Translations under genes and position numbers: made by a program
Part shown: piece after piece, positions 54,595 through 63,727 of the stretch
Position numbering within the stretch: position 1 is the stretch's first letter
Layout: each line of letters starts with the position of its first letter
Notes under the pieces: generated by a model
Database searches by the model: none
Seen by the model: the letters and a program-made list of their open reading frames with translations, nothing else
What the model was told of the DNA's origin: nothing
NCBI GenBank assembly: GCA_047636495.1
Contig: JBLILH010000014.1
Location: 1-64,000, forward strand
Direction of reading: 5' to 3'
DNA from: Endobugula sp047636495
GTDB taxonomy: Bacteria; Pseudomonadota; Gammaproteobacteria; Pseudomonadales; Cellvibrionaceae
Length of the DNA stretch: 64,000 bases

Positions 54595-57500
54595 AAATCA
54601 TCAGTCTGCGCTTTAAAAACATCAACTCCTTAAAAGGCGAGTGGAAAATAGACTTTTCACAAGAGCCCTTTGCCAGTAGTGGCCTGTTTGCCATCACCGG
54701 CCCCACCGGTGCCGGTAAAACCACCCTGTTAGATGCCATTTGCTTAGCTCTCTATCATCGCACCCCACGCTTAAATGAACCGTCACCTGCCGACAAAGTC
54801 ATGACCCGCCATACCGGTGAGTGTTTAGCCGAAGTCGAGTTTGAGGTAAACCATAAAGGGCAGGACAAACGCTATCGCGCCTTTTGGGAAGTACGCCGAG
54901 CCAGAGGCCTAGCAGATGGGAAATTACAGCCTGCCAAAGTAGAACTGGCGGAAGTTAATACCACCAAAGAAAGCGATAGCGCTGTGGGTGACAGCACTAT
55001 AGGTGACAGCTTTGTAGGTGACAGCTCTTCAGGTGATAAAATAATCGCCGATAAAGTGAAGGATAAAGACACCCTCATTGCCCATATTACCGGTTTAGAC
55101 TTTGGTCGTTTTACCAAGTCAATGTTATTGGCCCAAGGCGGTTTTGCCGCCTTTTTAAATGCAGAGCCGGGGAAGAGGGCGGAGCTATTAGAGCAAATAA
55201 CCGGTACAGAAATATACGGCAAAATATCTGCAGCCGTGTTTACTCGTTTTAGAGAAGAAGAGCAGCAATTAAGCCATTTACGCGAGCAAAGTAGCAATGT
55301 CGATGTGCTCGACGCCCAGGCAATGGCCGAGCTAATGCGCAAGCAACAGCAATGTGAAGCGCGTGTTGTGACATCGCAGCAACAACGCAACAGCGATCAA
55401 ACAACACTAGACACCATTGCGCAATTAAAAACTGCCCACAGCCAACAGCAGCAAGCCAAAGCGAAAACAGAAAATGCCACGCAAGCCATGGCAGAACACC
55501 AAGCAGACTTAAACCGACTGGCCAACAGTGCGCCAGCCAATACCTTACGCCCCTTATTTAACACGCTTAAACAAGAGCAGGCCGAATTAGCTGAGGTGGT
55601 CACCGCTGCGACCACCTTGATCGAGAATCAACAGCAAGCAGCACAAGAGCAGCAAGCCTTAACACCACTGCTCAGTGAGCAACAAGCCGCCGTACAAACA
55701 CTCGCTACCGACGTAAACCAGATCAACACCCTTATCACCGAAAAAGTCATCCCCCTTGATGAACAAATAAAACAACTGACTATTCAAGGCAATGAGCTCA
55801 CCCAAGAACATCAGCTCAGCGAAACTCAGTTAATAGAACTGCAACAGCAAACAGAAACCCTCAGCAAGCACATTGCAATAACGCGTCATGACAAAACGAC
55901 TATCGCAAGCTACCTCAATGAACATGCCAGCCATCAACAATTGCACGCAAGCTTACCCCTCTGGCAAGCCAAGTTTATCGATAGAGAAAAACTGCAACAA
56001 AAAGTGGCGACGACCGAAGCATCCATAACCGCATCACAACATGAAGCCACTGAGCTTGAAACCGCCCATGCCCAACAACAACAAACCGAGCAAGCAGCAG
56101 AGGCCGCGCTGGCACAATGCAAAAACCATGAGCAAGCTTGTCAGCAGGCAGTCAATGCGGAGTTGAAAGGTGAGAGCCCTGAAGCGATAAAGGCCAACTA
56201 CCAACTACACCTTAATCAGCAAGAAGCCTTATCACGTTGCAGTCATCTCTTTGAGGATTATCAGCAGCAAACAACAATATGTGATGAGCAAAAGTTACAG
56301 TTACAACAACAGCAGCAGGATCAACGCAAGGCCAGCGCAGGTGTTGAGCAGCTACGCGTAGACTATCAACAGCAACAAAAGTTGATAGCCGAAATTGAAA
56401 ACACCGTAAAACTCGAACGCGATATTGCCAACCTGCAAAGCTACCGCGATAAACTCCAAGCCGACGACGCTTGCCCCCTCTGTGGGTCAACCGAACACCC
56501 CGCCATAGCCAGTTATCAATCCATCAACAGCTCAGCAAGCGAAGCGCGTCTGGCGAAAGAAAAGCAGGCCTTAGAGCAAGTAGCAGAGCAGGGGGCGGTG
56601 GCTAAGAACGAACAAGTCGCCCATGCAACACAGTGTACCAACCTGGTGGAGGCAATAAGCGCCAGCCAGCAGCGCATTAGCGAACACCTACAATCGTGGC
56701 AAGCTCCCGCACAGACACTAACGTGGGCAGTGGTACTGACGGACGCAGACGCAGAGGTCACTATCTCGGCATTGATTCAACAGGCAAAAAGTGAAAAGCA
56801 ACAAGCAGAGGCACGCCAACAAACTCTTGAGCAATTAGAGCAACAATGGCAAACCGCCCACAAAGCCCTGACGGATCAACAGCAGCAAGGTCAAAACCAC
56901 CGTAACCACACCACCTTATTACTAGAGAAAAAAGCACACAGCGACAATCAATTAGCCGCTTTACTAAGCCAGCTAAATAACCACAAGGCTGAACGCGTAG
57001 CATTAGAAACCCAGCTAAGCCAGCAACTACAAGACCCTTATCAATGGCAATTGCCCAGCTTGGCCGAGCAAGCGCAATGGCTGCAGCAACGTCAAACACA
57101 AAGCACCCACTACCAAGAGCAGTCGAACCAACTGGAACAAATCCAGAAAACCCTGAGCCAACAAGAACATCAGCTACAAGCAGGGCAACAGCAGCAAACC
57201 GACAAACAGCAGCGAGTAGACATAACTCAAACTAAATTAGAACAAGTAGGCGCAAGCCTCAAACAATTACACACACAGCGCCATGCCTTGTTTGGCGATA
57301 CAGATACCGTGTTAGAACGGCAACGTTTATCCCAATTATTAACTACCAGTGAAGCCGCATTAAAAACGCTCGATGAAAAATTGAGCCGTGTGAATAAAAC
57401 CCTGCATACCGTAGAAGTACAACTGCACGAAAATTCACAGACAAAAACCGCTCGACAAAGCAAAGTTGAAAACGCACAGCAACAATGGCAGCAAGCACTA

Positions 57501-58418
57501 GCCAGTAGCCCCTTTGACAACGAAGCCGCTTTTAGTGCCGCTTTACTGGACGATGCCGAACAGCATAAGCTAGCCGAACTCAAACAACAGCTGGATGCAC
57601 AAGTAGAACGGTGTAGCGCCTTACAGCAACAGGCAGAACAAACGTGGCAAGCGGCAAAAGCACAAGCCGATCAAATACCAGAGCTGCAACATTTACTGCC
57701 CAAAACAACAGAACAAAAAATAGAACAATCAACAGAACAGCTAATCACAATGATTACGGCCCGCGTAGAAAAAGCCAATACATTAATCGCCACCACCAAC
57801 AAACAATTAGGTGAAATAGAGCAACGACTCAAAAGCGATCGTGAAAAACGCCAACAGCAACAATCACTCATTGCCGATATAGAAAAACAACAGCAGCAAT
57901 ACGATGACTGGGACGCCCTAAAAAGCCTCATTGGCTCAGCCGATGGCAAACGCTTCAGAGTCTTCGCCCAAGGCCTAACTCTCGACCACCTCATACACCT
58001 AGCCAACGGCCAGCTAGAACAGCTCCATGGCCGCTACCAGCTAAATCGAAAAGCCAGTGAAGCACTAGAGCTAGAAGTCATCGACACCTGGCAAGCCGAC
58101 GCCATACGCGACACCAAAACCCTCTCCGGTGGCGAAAGCTTTTTGGTGAGCTTGGCACTGGCCTTAGCCCTATCGGATTTAGTCAGCCATAAAACAAAAA
58201 TTGATAGCCTATTTTTAGACGAAGGCTTTGGCACCCTAGATAGAGAAACCCTAGACATCGCGCTGGATGCCTTAGATAACCTGAATACCAGCGGGAAGAT
58301 GATTGGGGTTATTAGTCATATCGAGGCATTGAAGGAGAGGGTGCCAGTGCAGATTGGGATTAAGAAAATGAGTGGGTTAGGGGTTAGTCGATTGGATGCT
58401 AAATATATTGTTAGCTAA
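54591..58418 (+). CDS. sbcC: SbcCD ATPase subunit SbcC
   Basis: SbcC is the Rad50-type SMC ATPase partner of SbcD. The 1275-residue protein has Walker A GPTGAGKTTL at residues 37-46, long coiled-coil arms rich in Gln, the zinc hook CPLC near residue 628, the ABC signature LSGGESFLVSLALALALSDL near 1177 and Walker B LFLDEGFGTLD. Length is near the E. coli protein (about 1048) plus extra coiled coil. A repeat of GDS-type units near residues 128-150 is an in-frame insertion. GC content and Gln codon use differ from the next gene. Confidence 0.95.
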   Translation: MKIISLRFKNINSLKGEWKIDFSQEPFASSGLFAITGPTGAGKTTLLDAICLALYHRTPRLNEPSPADKVMTRHTGECLAEVEFEVNHKGQDKRYRAFWEVRRARGLADGKLQPAKVELAEVNTTKESDSAVGDSTIGDSFVGDSSSGDKIIADKVKDKDTLIAHITGLDFGRFTKSMLLAQGGFAAFLNAEPGKRAELLEQITGTEIYGKISAAVFTRFREEEQQLSHLREQSSNVDVLDAQAMAELMRKQQQCEARVVTSQQQRNSDQTTLDTIAQLKTAHSQQQQAKAKTENATQAMAEHQADLNRLANSAPANTLRPLFNTLKQEQAELAEVVTAATTLIENQQQAAQEQQALTPLLSEQQAAVQTLATDVNQINTLITEKVIPLDEQIKQLTIQGNELTQEHQLSETQLIELQQQTETLSKHIAITRHDKTTIASYLNEHASHQQLHASLPLWQAKFIDREKLQQKVATTEASITASQHEATELETAHAQQQQTEQAAEAALAQCKNHEQACQQAVNAELKGESPEAIKANYQLHLNQQEALSRCSHLFEDYQQQTTICDEQKLQLQQQQQDQRKASAGVEQLRVDYQQQQKLIAEIENTVKLERDIANLQSYRDKLQADDACPLCGSTEHPAIASYQSINSSASEARLAKEKQALEQVAEQGAVAKNEQVAHATQCTNLVEAISASQQRISEHLQSWQAPAQTLTWAVVLTDADAEVTISALIQQAKSEKQQAEARQQTLEQLEQQWQTAHKALTDQQQQGQNHRNHTTLLLEKKAHSDNQLAALLSQLNNHKAERVALETQLSQQLQDPYQWQLPSLAEQAQWLQQRQTQSTHYQEQSNQLEQIQKTLSQQEHQLQAGQQQQTDKQQRVDITQTKLEQVGASLKQLHTQRHALFGDTDTVLERQRLSQLLTTSEAALKTLDEKLSRVNKTLHTVEVQLHENSQTKTARQSKVENAQQQWQQALASSPFDNEAAFSAALLDDAEQHKLAELKQQLDAQVERCSALQQQAEQTWQAAKAQADQIPELQHLLPKTTEQKIEQSTEQLITMITARVEKANTLIATTNKQLGEIEQRLKSDREKRQQQQSLIADIEKQQQQYDDWDALKSLIGSADGKRFRVFAQGLTLDHLIHLANGQLEQLHGRYQLNRKASEALELEVIDTWQADAIRDTKTLSGGESFLVSLALALALSDLVSHKTKIDSLFLDEGFGTLDRETLDIALDALDNLNTSGKMIGVISHIEALKERVPVQIGIKKMSGLGVSRLDAKYIVS
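54976..55040 (+). repeat. 15-bp tandem repeat inside sbcC
   Basis: Four degenerate copies of about 15 bases around GGTGACAGC encode Gly-Asp-Ser units (VGDSTIGDSFVGDSSSGD). They expand a loop after the ATPase N-terminal lobe without breaking the frame. Confidence 0.75.
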
Positions 58419-58457
58419 TGTAGTTGAATAAACAGCAACTTATTACACTGGGAAAAA

Positions 58458-60650
58458 ATGTATATGAATAAAGTTAATATCGATTTGGCAAACTGTTATG
58501 GCATTAAAAAATTAACAGACTGCTTTGATTTTGGTCATATAGATAGCAATAATAATGAAAGCTTATATTCGATATATGCTCCCAATGGTTTTATGAAGAC
58601 ATCTTTAGCTAAAGTATTTAACGATGTTCAAAAGGCTAAAGATACATCAGACTTGATATTTCCTGACCGAGAAACTATTAGAACAATTAATGATGAAAAT
58701 GGAGACCCGCTAAAGCCCGAAACTATTTTTGTTATTGAGCCATATATTGAAGGGTATACCTCAGAAAATACGTCAAACCTATTGGTAAACCCTACACTCA
58801 AAGCAGAATATGACCATACTTTAAAGAAAATAGATACTGAATTATCCAGCATACTTAAAACCTTGAAGCAGTTGTCAGGCTTAAATGGCCGTACAGTGAC
58901 ACCCACTACAGAAATATTGTCCTGCTTCAATAAGCCTGATGATGGCATTCATGAATTCATTAATCAAATAGCGAAAGATGTGTCTACTGATACCGAATTT
59001 GAAAATATAAACTACAGTGAGGTTTTTAATGATCAAACAATCAAGCTGTTAGAATCCGGTGATATTAAACAACAAATACAAGATTATATTGAGCGCTATA
59101 CCGATCTTGTTAATAAGTCACCAGTACTTAACAAAAAATTCAATCATTCAGGAGCTTCTGATCTTACAAAAAATCTTTCTAAAAATGGTTTTTTTGAAGC
59201 GCAGCATACTATTAATGTTTTTGATGGCAACCAAAAGAATGAAGTGGTTAGCGCTAAAGAATTTGAAGAAATAGTAAACAATGAAAAAGAAAAAATACTT
59301 TCTGATACAGAATTACTTAAAAATTTTGACGCTGTTGATAAAAAATTAAGTAACACAGATTTAAAGAATTTTAGAAGTTACTTGTTTAATAATAAAGAAA
59401 TATTACCAGAATTAGAAAATTTTAAAGAATTTAAGAAAAAATTATGGATGTCATATTTAAATTCCGTTAAAGATGAAATTATTTCCTACTCAGAAACTTA
59501 CGAGCTAGCAAAGAATACGATAGAAAAAATAGTGCTAGAGGCACGCGAAGAACAAACGATATGGGACGAGGTGGTAAGCGTGTTTAACACTAGATTTTTT
59601 GTTCCTTTTTCTTTATCTATTGAAAACCAAAAGGATGTTATTTTAAAGGATATGACACCAAAAATTTCTTTCAATTTCAAGGAAGGAGGAGATATTAAAA
59701 AAGTAACTCCACAAAGCCTGCTTAGCGTTTTAAGTCAAGGAGAAAAGAGAGCACTTTATATATTAAATCTCTTATTTGAGGTTAAGTTTAGGATAAAAAA
59801 CAACCTGCCAACATTGTTTATAGTTGATGATATAGCAGATTCTTTTGATTACAAAAATAAATATTCAATTATAGAGTATTTTAGAGAATTGTCGTTGATT
59901 GAACATTTCAGTTTTATTTTTCTGACTCATAACTTTGATTTTCATAGAACCATTAGCAGTAGACTATCAATCTCTAGAAAAAAACGATTATTTACACTTA
60001 AAAATGATTCTGGATTATCATTTGGAAAAGAGAAGTATCAAAACAATCCATTTTCTACATGGAAGAATTTATGCCATAAAAATACATCTTGCCTTATTGC
60101 TTGTATCCCATTGGTAAGAAATTTAGTTGAATATTCAGAAGGCATCAAAAGCCAAAACTACTTAAAACTAACATCACTTCTACATTACAAGGGGGACAGT
60201 GAAGATATTACTATTTTAGATCTTCAAGGAATATATAGAGATGTTATTAAAGAAAGACATGACTTGGTACTAGCCAATCCAGAAGAAAAGTTATTGGATG
60301 TTGTATTTATCGAAGCAGATGATATTTCTTCGAAAAATGAAGAGTCTATCGAGATAGAGTATAAGATAGTATTATCTATATCTATCCGTTTGAAAGCGGA
60401 AATATTTATGATTAACAAAATAAATGACACGGAATTTGCAACAAGTCTTAAAAAGAATCAAACCATACGCTTATATGAACGTTACCAGAACGATTTCCCT
60501 GGTGATTATGGTAACTTAAGTATTCTTTCCCAAGTTAATTTAATGACTCCCGAAAATATACATTTAAATGCGTTTATGTATGAGCCAATATTGGATATGT
60601 CAGCACTCCATTTGTATGAGCTGTACCATAATATTAAAGCGCTTTCTTGA
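58458..60650 (+). CDS. SMC/ABC-type AAA ATPase of unknown function
   Basis: This 730-residue protein has an ATPase split by a long helical insert. Walker A is degenerate, YAPNGFMKTSL at residues 40-50, with Met where the third Gly is expected. The ABC-type signature reads LSQGEKRALYILNLL near 427, and Walker B IVDDIADSFDYKNK near 455. The last 250 residues (after FLTHNFDFHRTI) have no motif I know. AT content is much higher than in sbcC. It follows sbcC by 39 bases and may be in the same transcript. Related ATPases occur in phage-defence loci, but no named system is assigned. GGGAAA precedes the start. Confidence 0.75.
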   Translation: MYMNKVNIDLANCYGIKKLTDCFDFGHIDSNNNESLYSIYAPNGFMKTSLAKVFNDVQKAKDTSDLIFPDRETIRTINDENGDPLKPETIFVIEPYIEGYTSENTSNLLVNPTLKAEYDHTLKKIDTELSSILKTLKQLSGLNGRTVTPTTEILSCFNKPDDGIHEFINQIAKDVSTDTEFENINYSEVFNDQTIKLLESGDIKQQIQDYIERYTDLVNKSPVLNKKFNHSGASDLTKNLSKNGFFEAQHTINVFDGNQKNEVVSAKEFEEIVNNEKEKILSDTELLKNFDAVDKKLSNTDLKNFRSYLFNNKEILPELENFKEFKKKLWMSYLNSVKDEIISYSETYELAKNTIEKIVLEAREEQTIWDEVVSVFNTRFFVPFSLSIENQKDVILKDMTPKISFNFKEGGDIKKVTPQSLLSVLSQGEKRALYILNLLFEVKFRIKNNLPTLFIVDDIADSFDYKNKYSIIEYFRELSLIEHFSFIFLTHNFDFHRTISSRLSISRKKRLFTLKNDSGLSFGKEKYQNNPFSTWKNLCHKNTSCLIACIPLVRNLVEYSEGIKSQNYLKLTSLLHYKGDSEDITILDLQGIYRDVIKERHDLVLANPEEKLLDVVFIEADDISSKNEESIEIEYKIVLSISIRLKAEIFMINKINDTEFATSLKKNQTIRLYERYQNDFPGDYGNLSILSQVNLMTPENIHLNAFMYEPILDMSALHLYELYHNIKALS

Positions 60651-60732
60651 TGTATAAGTAATATTCATAAAAATTCAAATATATATTACTAAACCCTTAA
60701 GCTGATAATGAAACATAAATAAAGGAAAAATT

Positions 60733-60942
60733 ATGGAAATGAAAAAGGTAAAATCAAGTAATGTTGCTGCTGTTGGTCATGTTGATAGTAGTTCAACATT
60801 ACAAGTTAGCTTTAATAATGGATCTACATATCAATATTTTAATGTTCCTGTAAATGTTTTTCTGGAATTATACAATGCATCTTCTGTTGGTGGTTATCTT
60901 GCAAAAAAGATTAAAGGGAAATATAAATATAAACAGGTGTAA
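60733..60942 (+). CDS. KTSC-domain protein
   Basis: This 69-residue protein is a single KTSC domain (PF13619): SSNVAAVGHVDSSSTLQVSF, then YQYFNVPVNVFLELYNASS and the closing KIKGKYKYKQ. KTSC domains are small and found in phage and bacterial contexts, sometimes next to nucleases; the function is unknown. AAAGGA precedes the ATG. It belongs to the accessory module between the two recombinases. Confidence 0.85.
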   Translation: MEMKKVKSSNVAAVGHVDSSSTLQVSFNNGSTYQYFNVPVNVFLELYNASSVGGYLAKKIKGKYKYKQV

Positions 60943-61124
60943 TCTCAAGTCATAAATACCAACGCCTAATAAAAATACTGTAATGTATCGCTGCTCGTAT
61001 CATAGTTATTACTGGTATTACCATGAGGGCCATTAGTGTTAGGTACTTAACCACCTTACTTGAACATATCAATTGGAGGATATTTCTGAGACGGATACTT
61101 AAAAAGTTATCAGTGATTGCAATA

Positions 61125-61379
61125 TCAACGGTGATATCCAGGAGCAATTTGAAGACTTTCCACGTCTTTTAAATCGTGAAGATTCATACATCGTAATGGG
61201 AACTGATGTATGTCCATGTCGGCAGCCTCAGAGCAATCAACACGCATAGCTGATAATACAAAGCCTGCCATGGCCAATGAAACGTTGATATTGAGTACAG
61301 GTTTGTCAGTTAGACCAAGATCTCTTCGAAACGCGTCTTGATTGGCGTGATTAGGGTGGGGAGCTAAGGTTAAGGTCAC
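61125..61379 (-). CDS. short hypothetical frame following a HAD fragment
   Basis: This 84-residue frame from GTG 61379 (VTLTLAPHPNHANQDAFRRD and onward) has protein-like composition and can be extended upstream, but in a different frame from the HAD fragment that precedes it. I do not recognise it. It may be a real small protein, or the remains of a gene broken together with the HAD gene. The ribosome binding site is weak. Confidence 0.3.
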   Translation of the reverse strand: MTLTLAPHPNHANQDAFRRDLGLTDKPVLNINVSLAMAGFVLSAMRVDCSEAADMDIHQFPLRCMNLHDLKDVESLQIAPGYHR

Positions 61380-61413
61380 CGTTTCTTTGCATTGGTGGTC
61401 AGCATTTTGTCGC

Positions 61414-61668
61414 TCATTTGATTCTTGTACATGATGGGTTCTTAATTGATGGCGCGGTTAGTATATAGACACTAAATTCGGGCTGTTGGCTCAACCAGTT
61501 AAAAGTTTCTACAGCTCCATTAATAGGCAATAGATTGATATACAGGCCAGGCTGGCTCTGTGGAAATGGCAAATCAGGATATTTCGCTTTGTGCGCTTTA
61601 TAGCCTAGATCATAGTCACATAGGACATGATCCATGTCGACATAGATTACCGTTGTGTTTGTATTCAT
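61414..61668 (-). pseudogene. truncated HAD-family 5'-nucleotidase
   Basis: The 84-codon frame begins with a HAD motif I, VIYVDMDHVLCDYD (nucleophile D11 and acid D13), and continues with NWLSQQPEFSVYILTAPSIKNP, as in deoxyribonucleotidase-like 5'-nucleotidases. It then ends abruptly at PSCTRIK. The later HAD motifs (Lys and the acidic pair) are missing. The gene is probably truncated by a frameshift or rearrangement. Confidence 0.55.
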
Positions 61669-61922
61669 ATCGCAGAGTTCATTTATCTGTGAAGTAAATT
61701 AATATACTGAATACGATTGTATTGTAAATTTCATACGCAGTGAAGCTCGATATAGCAGCCACTAATCATCCAAGCTTTTAGCACTTCAGCTTGCATACTC
61801 GAAGGTAGTGATACACTTGTACATAACAACCTTTCTTATGTCTAATACGTTCGTGTACTAGACTATAGCTATTATAACCAATATAATACAGCAACTTAGC
61901 CCACATACTGACATCGACTATT

Positions 61923-63176
61923 ATGAAGCTTCCTGAACCGATACCGTTATATCCGACATATGCCGAGTTAAAAGAAATGCAGCTAACGAGTTATCCCAAG
62001 CTTAATGCTTTTCTTAACGACGCTGAAGAAGAATCATGGCGTATGCAGCACTGGCTTTGGGGTGTTGATTTTCTTAAGTACATCGGCCGAAATAAATCTG
62101 AGCATACCTATAATCGATTCAGAAATGAAACTGAACGTTTTTTAACATGGTTATTCGTCGTTAAAAAAGAACCTTTAGATGGCTTGCGTAAAAAAGATAT
62201 TTTGGAATACGCAGACTTTTGTTGGAAACCGCCATTAAACTGGATAGGATTCGCTGCGTATGACCGTTTTCTGTCCAGTAACGGCTTGTATAATATCAAT
62301 CCTAAGTGGCTGCCTTTTAGGATTAAAATTGCTAAAAATTCAATTTTAGAGGCTGAGGAAAAACCAGATAAAAAGAAATATAAACCTTCACAAGAAACAT
62401 TAAAGTCGATGTTTACAGGTGTTATCGCTTTTTATAAGTATTTGATGAATGAAGAGGTCTGCTATGGTAATCCAGCGCAAATTGCAAAGTCAGACTGCCG
62501 TTACTTTATTGCCGATTCCCAAGTTAAAGAGATACGCCGGCTTACAGAAGATCAGTGGCAGTACGTATTAGACATAGCACATTCTCTTACCGAAGAGGAT
62601 GCCATTTATGAACGCAGCTTGTTCGTCATTGCCAGTTTAAAAACCCTATTCTTACGTATTTCGGAACTATCTGAGCGTAAAGACTGGTCACCTGAAATGC
62701 GCCATTTTTGGCAGGATGAGCAAAAAAACTGGTGGCTTAAAGTCTATGGTAAAGGTCGAAAATTGCGCGACGTGAGTGTGCCTACGCAATACCTAAGTTA
62801 CTTAAAACGTTATAGGCAGTACCGTGCTCTGAGTGCCCTGCCTTCTTCATCGGATATTTCCCCGCTGGTAGAAAAAATTCGCGGGCAAGGCGGAATGACA
62901 ACCCGGCATTTAACGCGCTTAGTTCAAAAAATATTTGATAAAGCCTACGAAAAAATGAGACAAAAAGAAGGCGAAGATGCAGCAAGAAAACTACTAGAAG
63001 CCTCTACCCACTGGTTACGTCACACCGGTGCAAGCATGGAGATAGAACGTGGCAGAGCTCTCAAAGATTTATCCGAAGATCTAGGTCATGCCAGTATGGC
63101 CACCACAGATACCGTTTACGTGCAAAGTGAAAATAAGAAGCGAGCAGCCTCTGGTAAAGATAGGAAGGTAGATTAA
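61923..63176 (+). CDS. tyrosine recombinase (integrase), second copy
   Basis: This 417-residue recombinase is distinct from the one at 51028-52050. It has an N-terminal core-binding domain (NRFRNETERFLTWLF) and a C-terminal catalytic domain. The catalytic Arg is in FLRISELSE (about 245), with Lys in GKGRKLRD, His and Arg in HWLRHTGAS (about 363-366), His in LGHASMATT, and the nucleophile Tyr in TDTVYVQ (about 399). With the other recombinase it frames the 51-63 kb module. Confidence 0.92.
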   Translation: MKLPEPIPLYPTYAELKEMQLTSYPKLNAFLNDAEEESWRMQHWLWGVDFLKYIGRNKSEHTYNRFRNETERFLTWLFVVKKEPLDGLRKKDILEYADFCWKPPLNWIGFAAYDRFLSSNGLYNINPKWLPFRIKIAKNSILEAEEKPDKKKYKPSQETLKSMFTGVIAFYKYLMNEEVCYGNPAQIAKSDCRYFIADSQVKEIRRLTEDQWQYVLDIAHSLTEEDAIYERSLFVIASLKTLFLRISELSERKDWSPEMRHFWQDEQKNWWLKVYGKGRKLRDVSVPTQYLSYLKRYRQYRALSALPSSSDISPLVEKIRGQGGMTTRHLTRLVQKIFDKAYEKMRQKEGEDAARKLLEASTHWLRHTGASMEIERGRALKDLSEDLGHASMATTDTVYVQSENKKRAASGKDRKVD

Positions 63177-63614
63177 ATACAAACAGAGCTGACAAGCTAC
63201 AACTCTGAAAACGCTAATCAAGTAAGGTTAATATAATTTAGGGCCTACAATCATGATTAAATTCCTTAATAGTAAAATGCAATAGTAACCCGTATAGATA
63301 ACTTACGGAAGCTAAAGTGGTCTAACAATTATTAGCATGTAAAAACACAATTAATTTACTTATGAGTTTCAGTTGATACTTTGGAAGGATAGCAATTTCA
63401 CCTTTCCTTATAATGAATTATTTCCCTAAGTAAACAGCTAAAAATCACTAACAGAAACATAAACTTATTTTTAATCAACGGCTACACCAAAGCTTTGAAA
63501 AAGGGATAAAAAATCCAAAACAATCTTTAAGTCGAATAAATTGTTCACTTAGTAATCTGGACAAAAGTGGCTAGTACGCCCACCACATCATCACTACGAG
63601 GTGGACAATATAAA
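63177..63614. other. intergenic region after the second recombinase
   Basis: No gene is visible in this AT-rich stretch. No direct repeats of attachment-site type could be matched by eye to the other recombinase end. Confidence 0.4.
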
Positions 63615-63653
63615 AACATCAAGCTCACATAATTTATGTGTGAGCTTGATGTT
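63615..63653 (-). terminator. Rho-independent terminator of the groEL-like gene
   Basis: A 15-bp perfect stem AACATCAAGCTCACA / TGTGAGCTTGATGTT has a nine-base loop. On the minus strand it is followed by TTTTATATT. It lies 75 bases after the groEL-like stop codon. Confidence 0.85.
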
Positions 63654-63727
63654 AGTTAGCTTCTTATTTACCTTTGTGTAATTAACTATAGTTAATTAGC
63701 CACAATATTATGGCGTTGGCTGCTCGT

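Noticed and set aside
55397..57583. Long Cys- and Ala-rich minus-strand frames across sbcC
   Set aside because: They are mirror frames of the Gln-codon-rich coiled coil of sbcC and have no ribosome binding sites or family motifs.
60950..61147. Minus-strand frame with hydrophobic segments
   Set aside because: No ribosome binding site or recognisable family; it overlaps the neighbouring frame at 61125 and looks like AT-rich chance.
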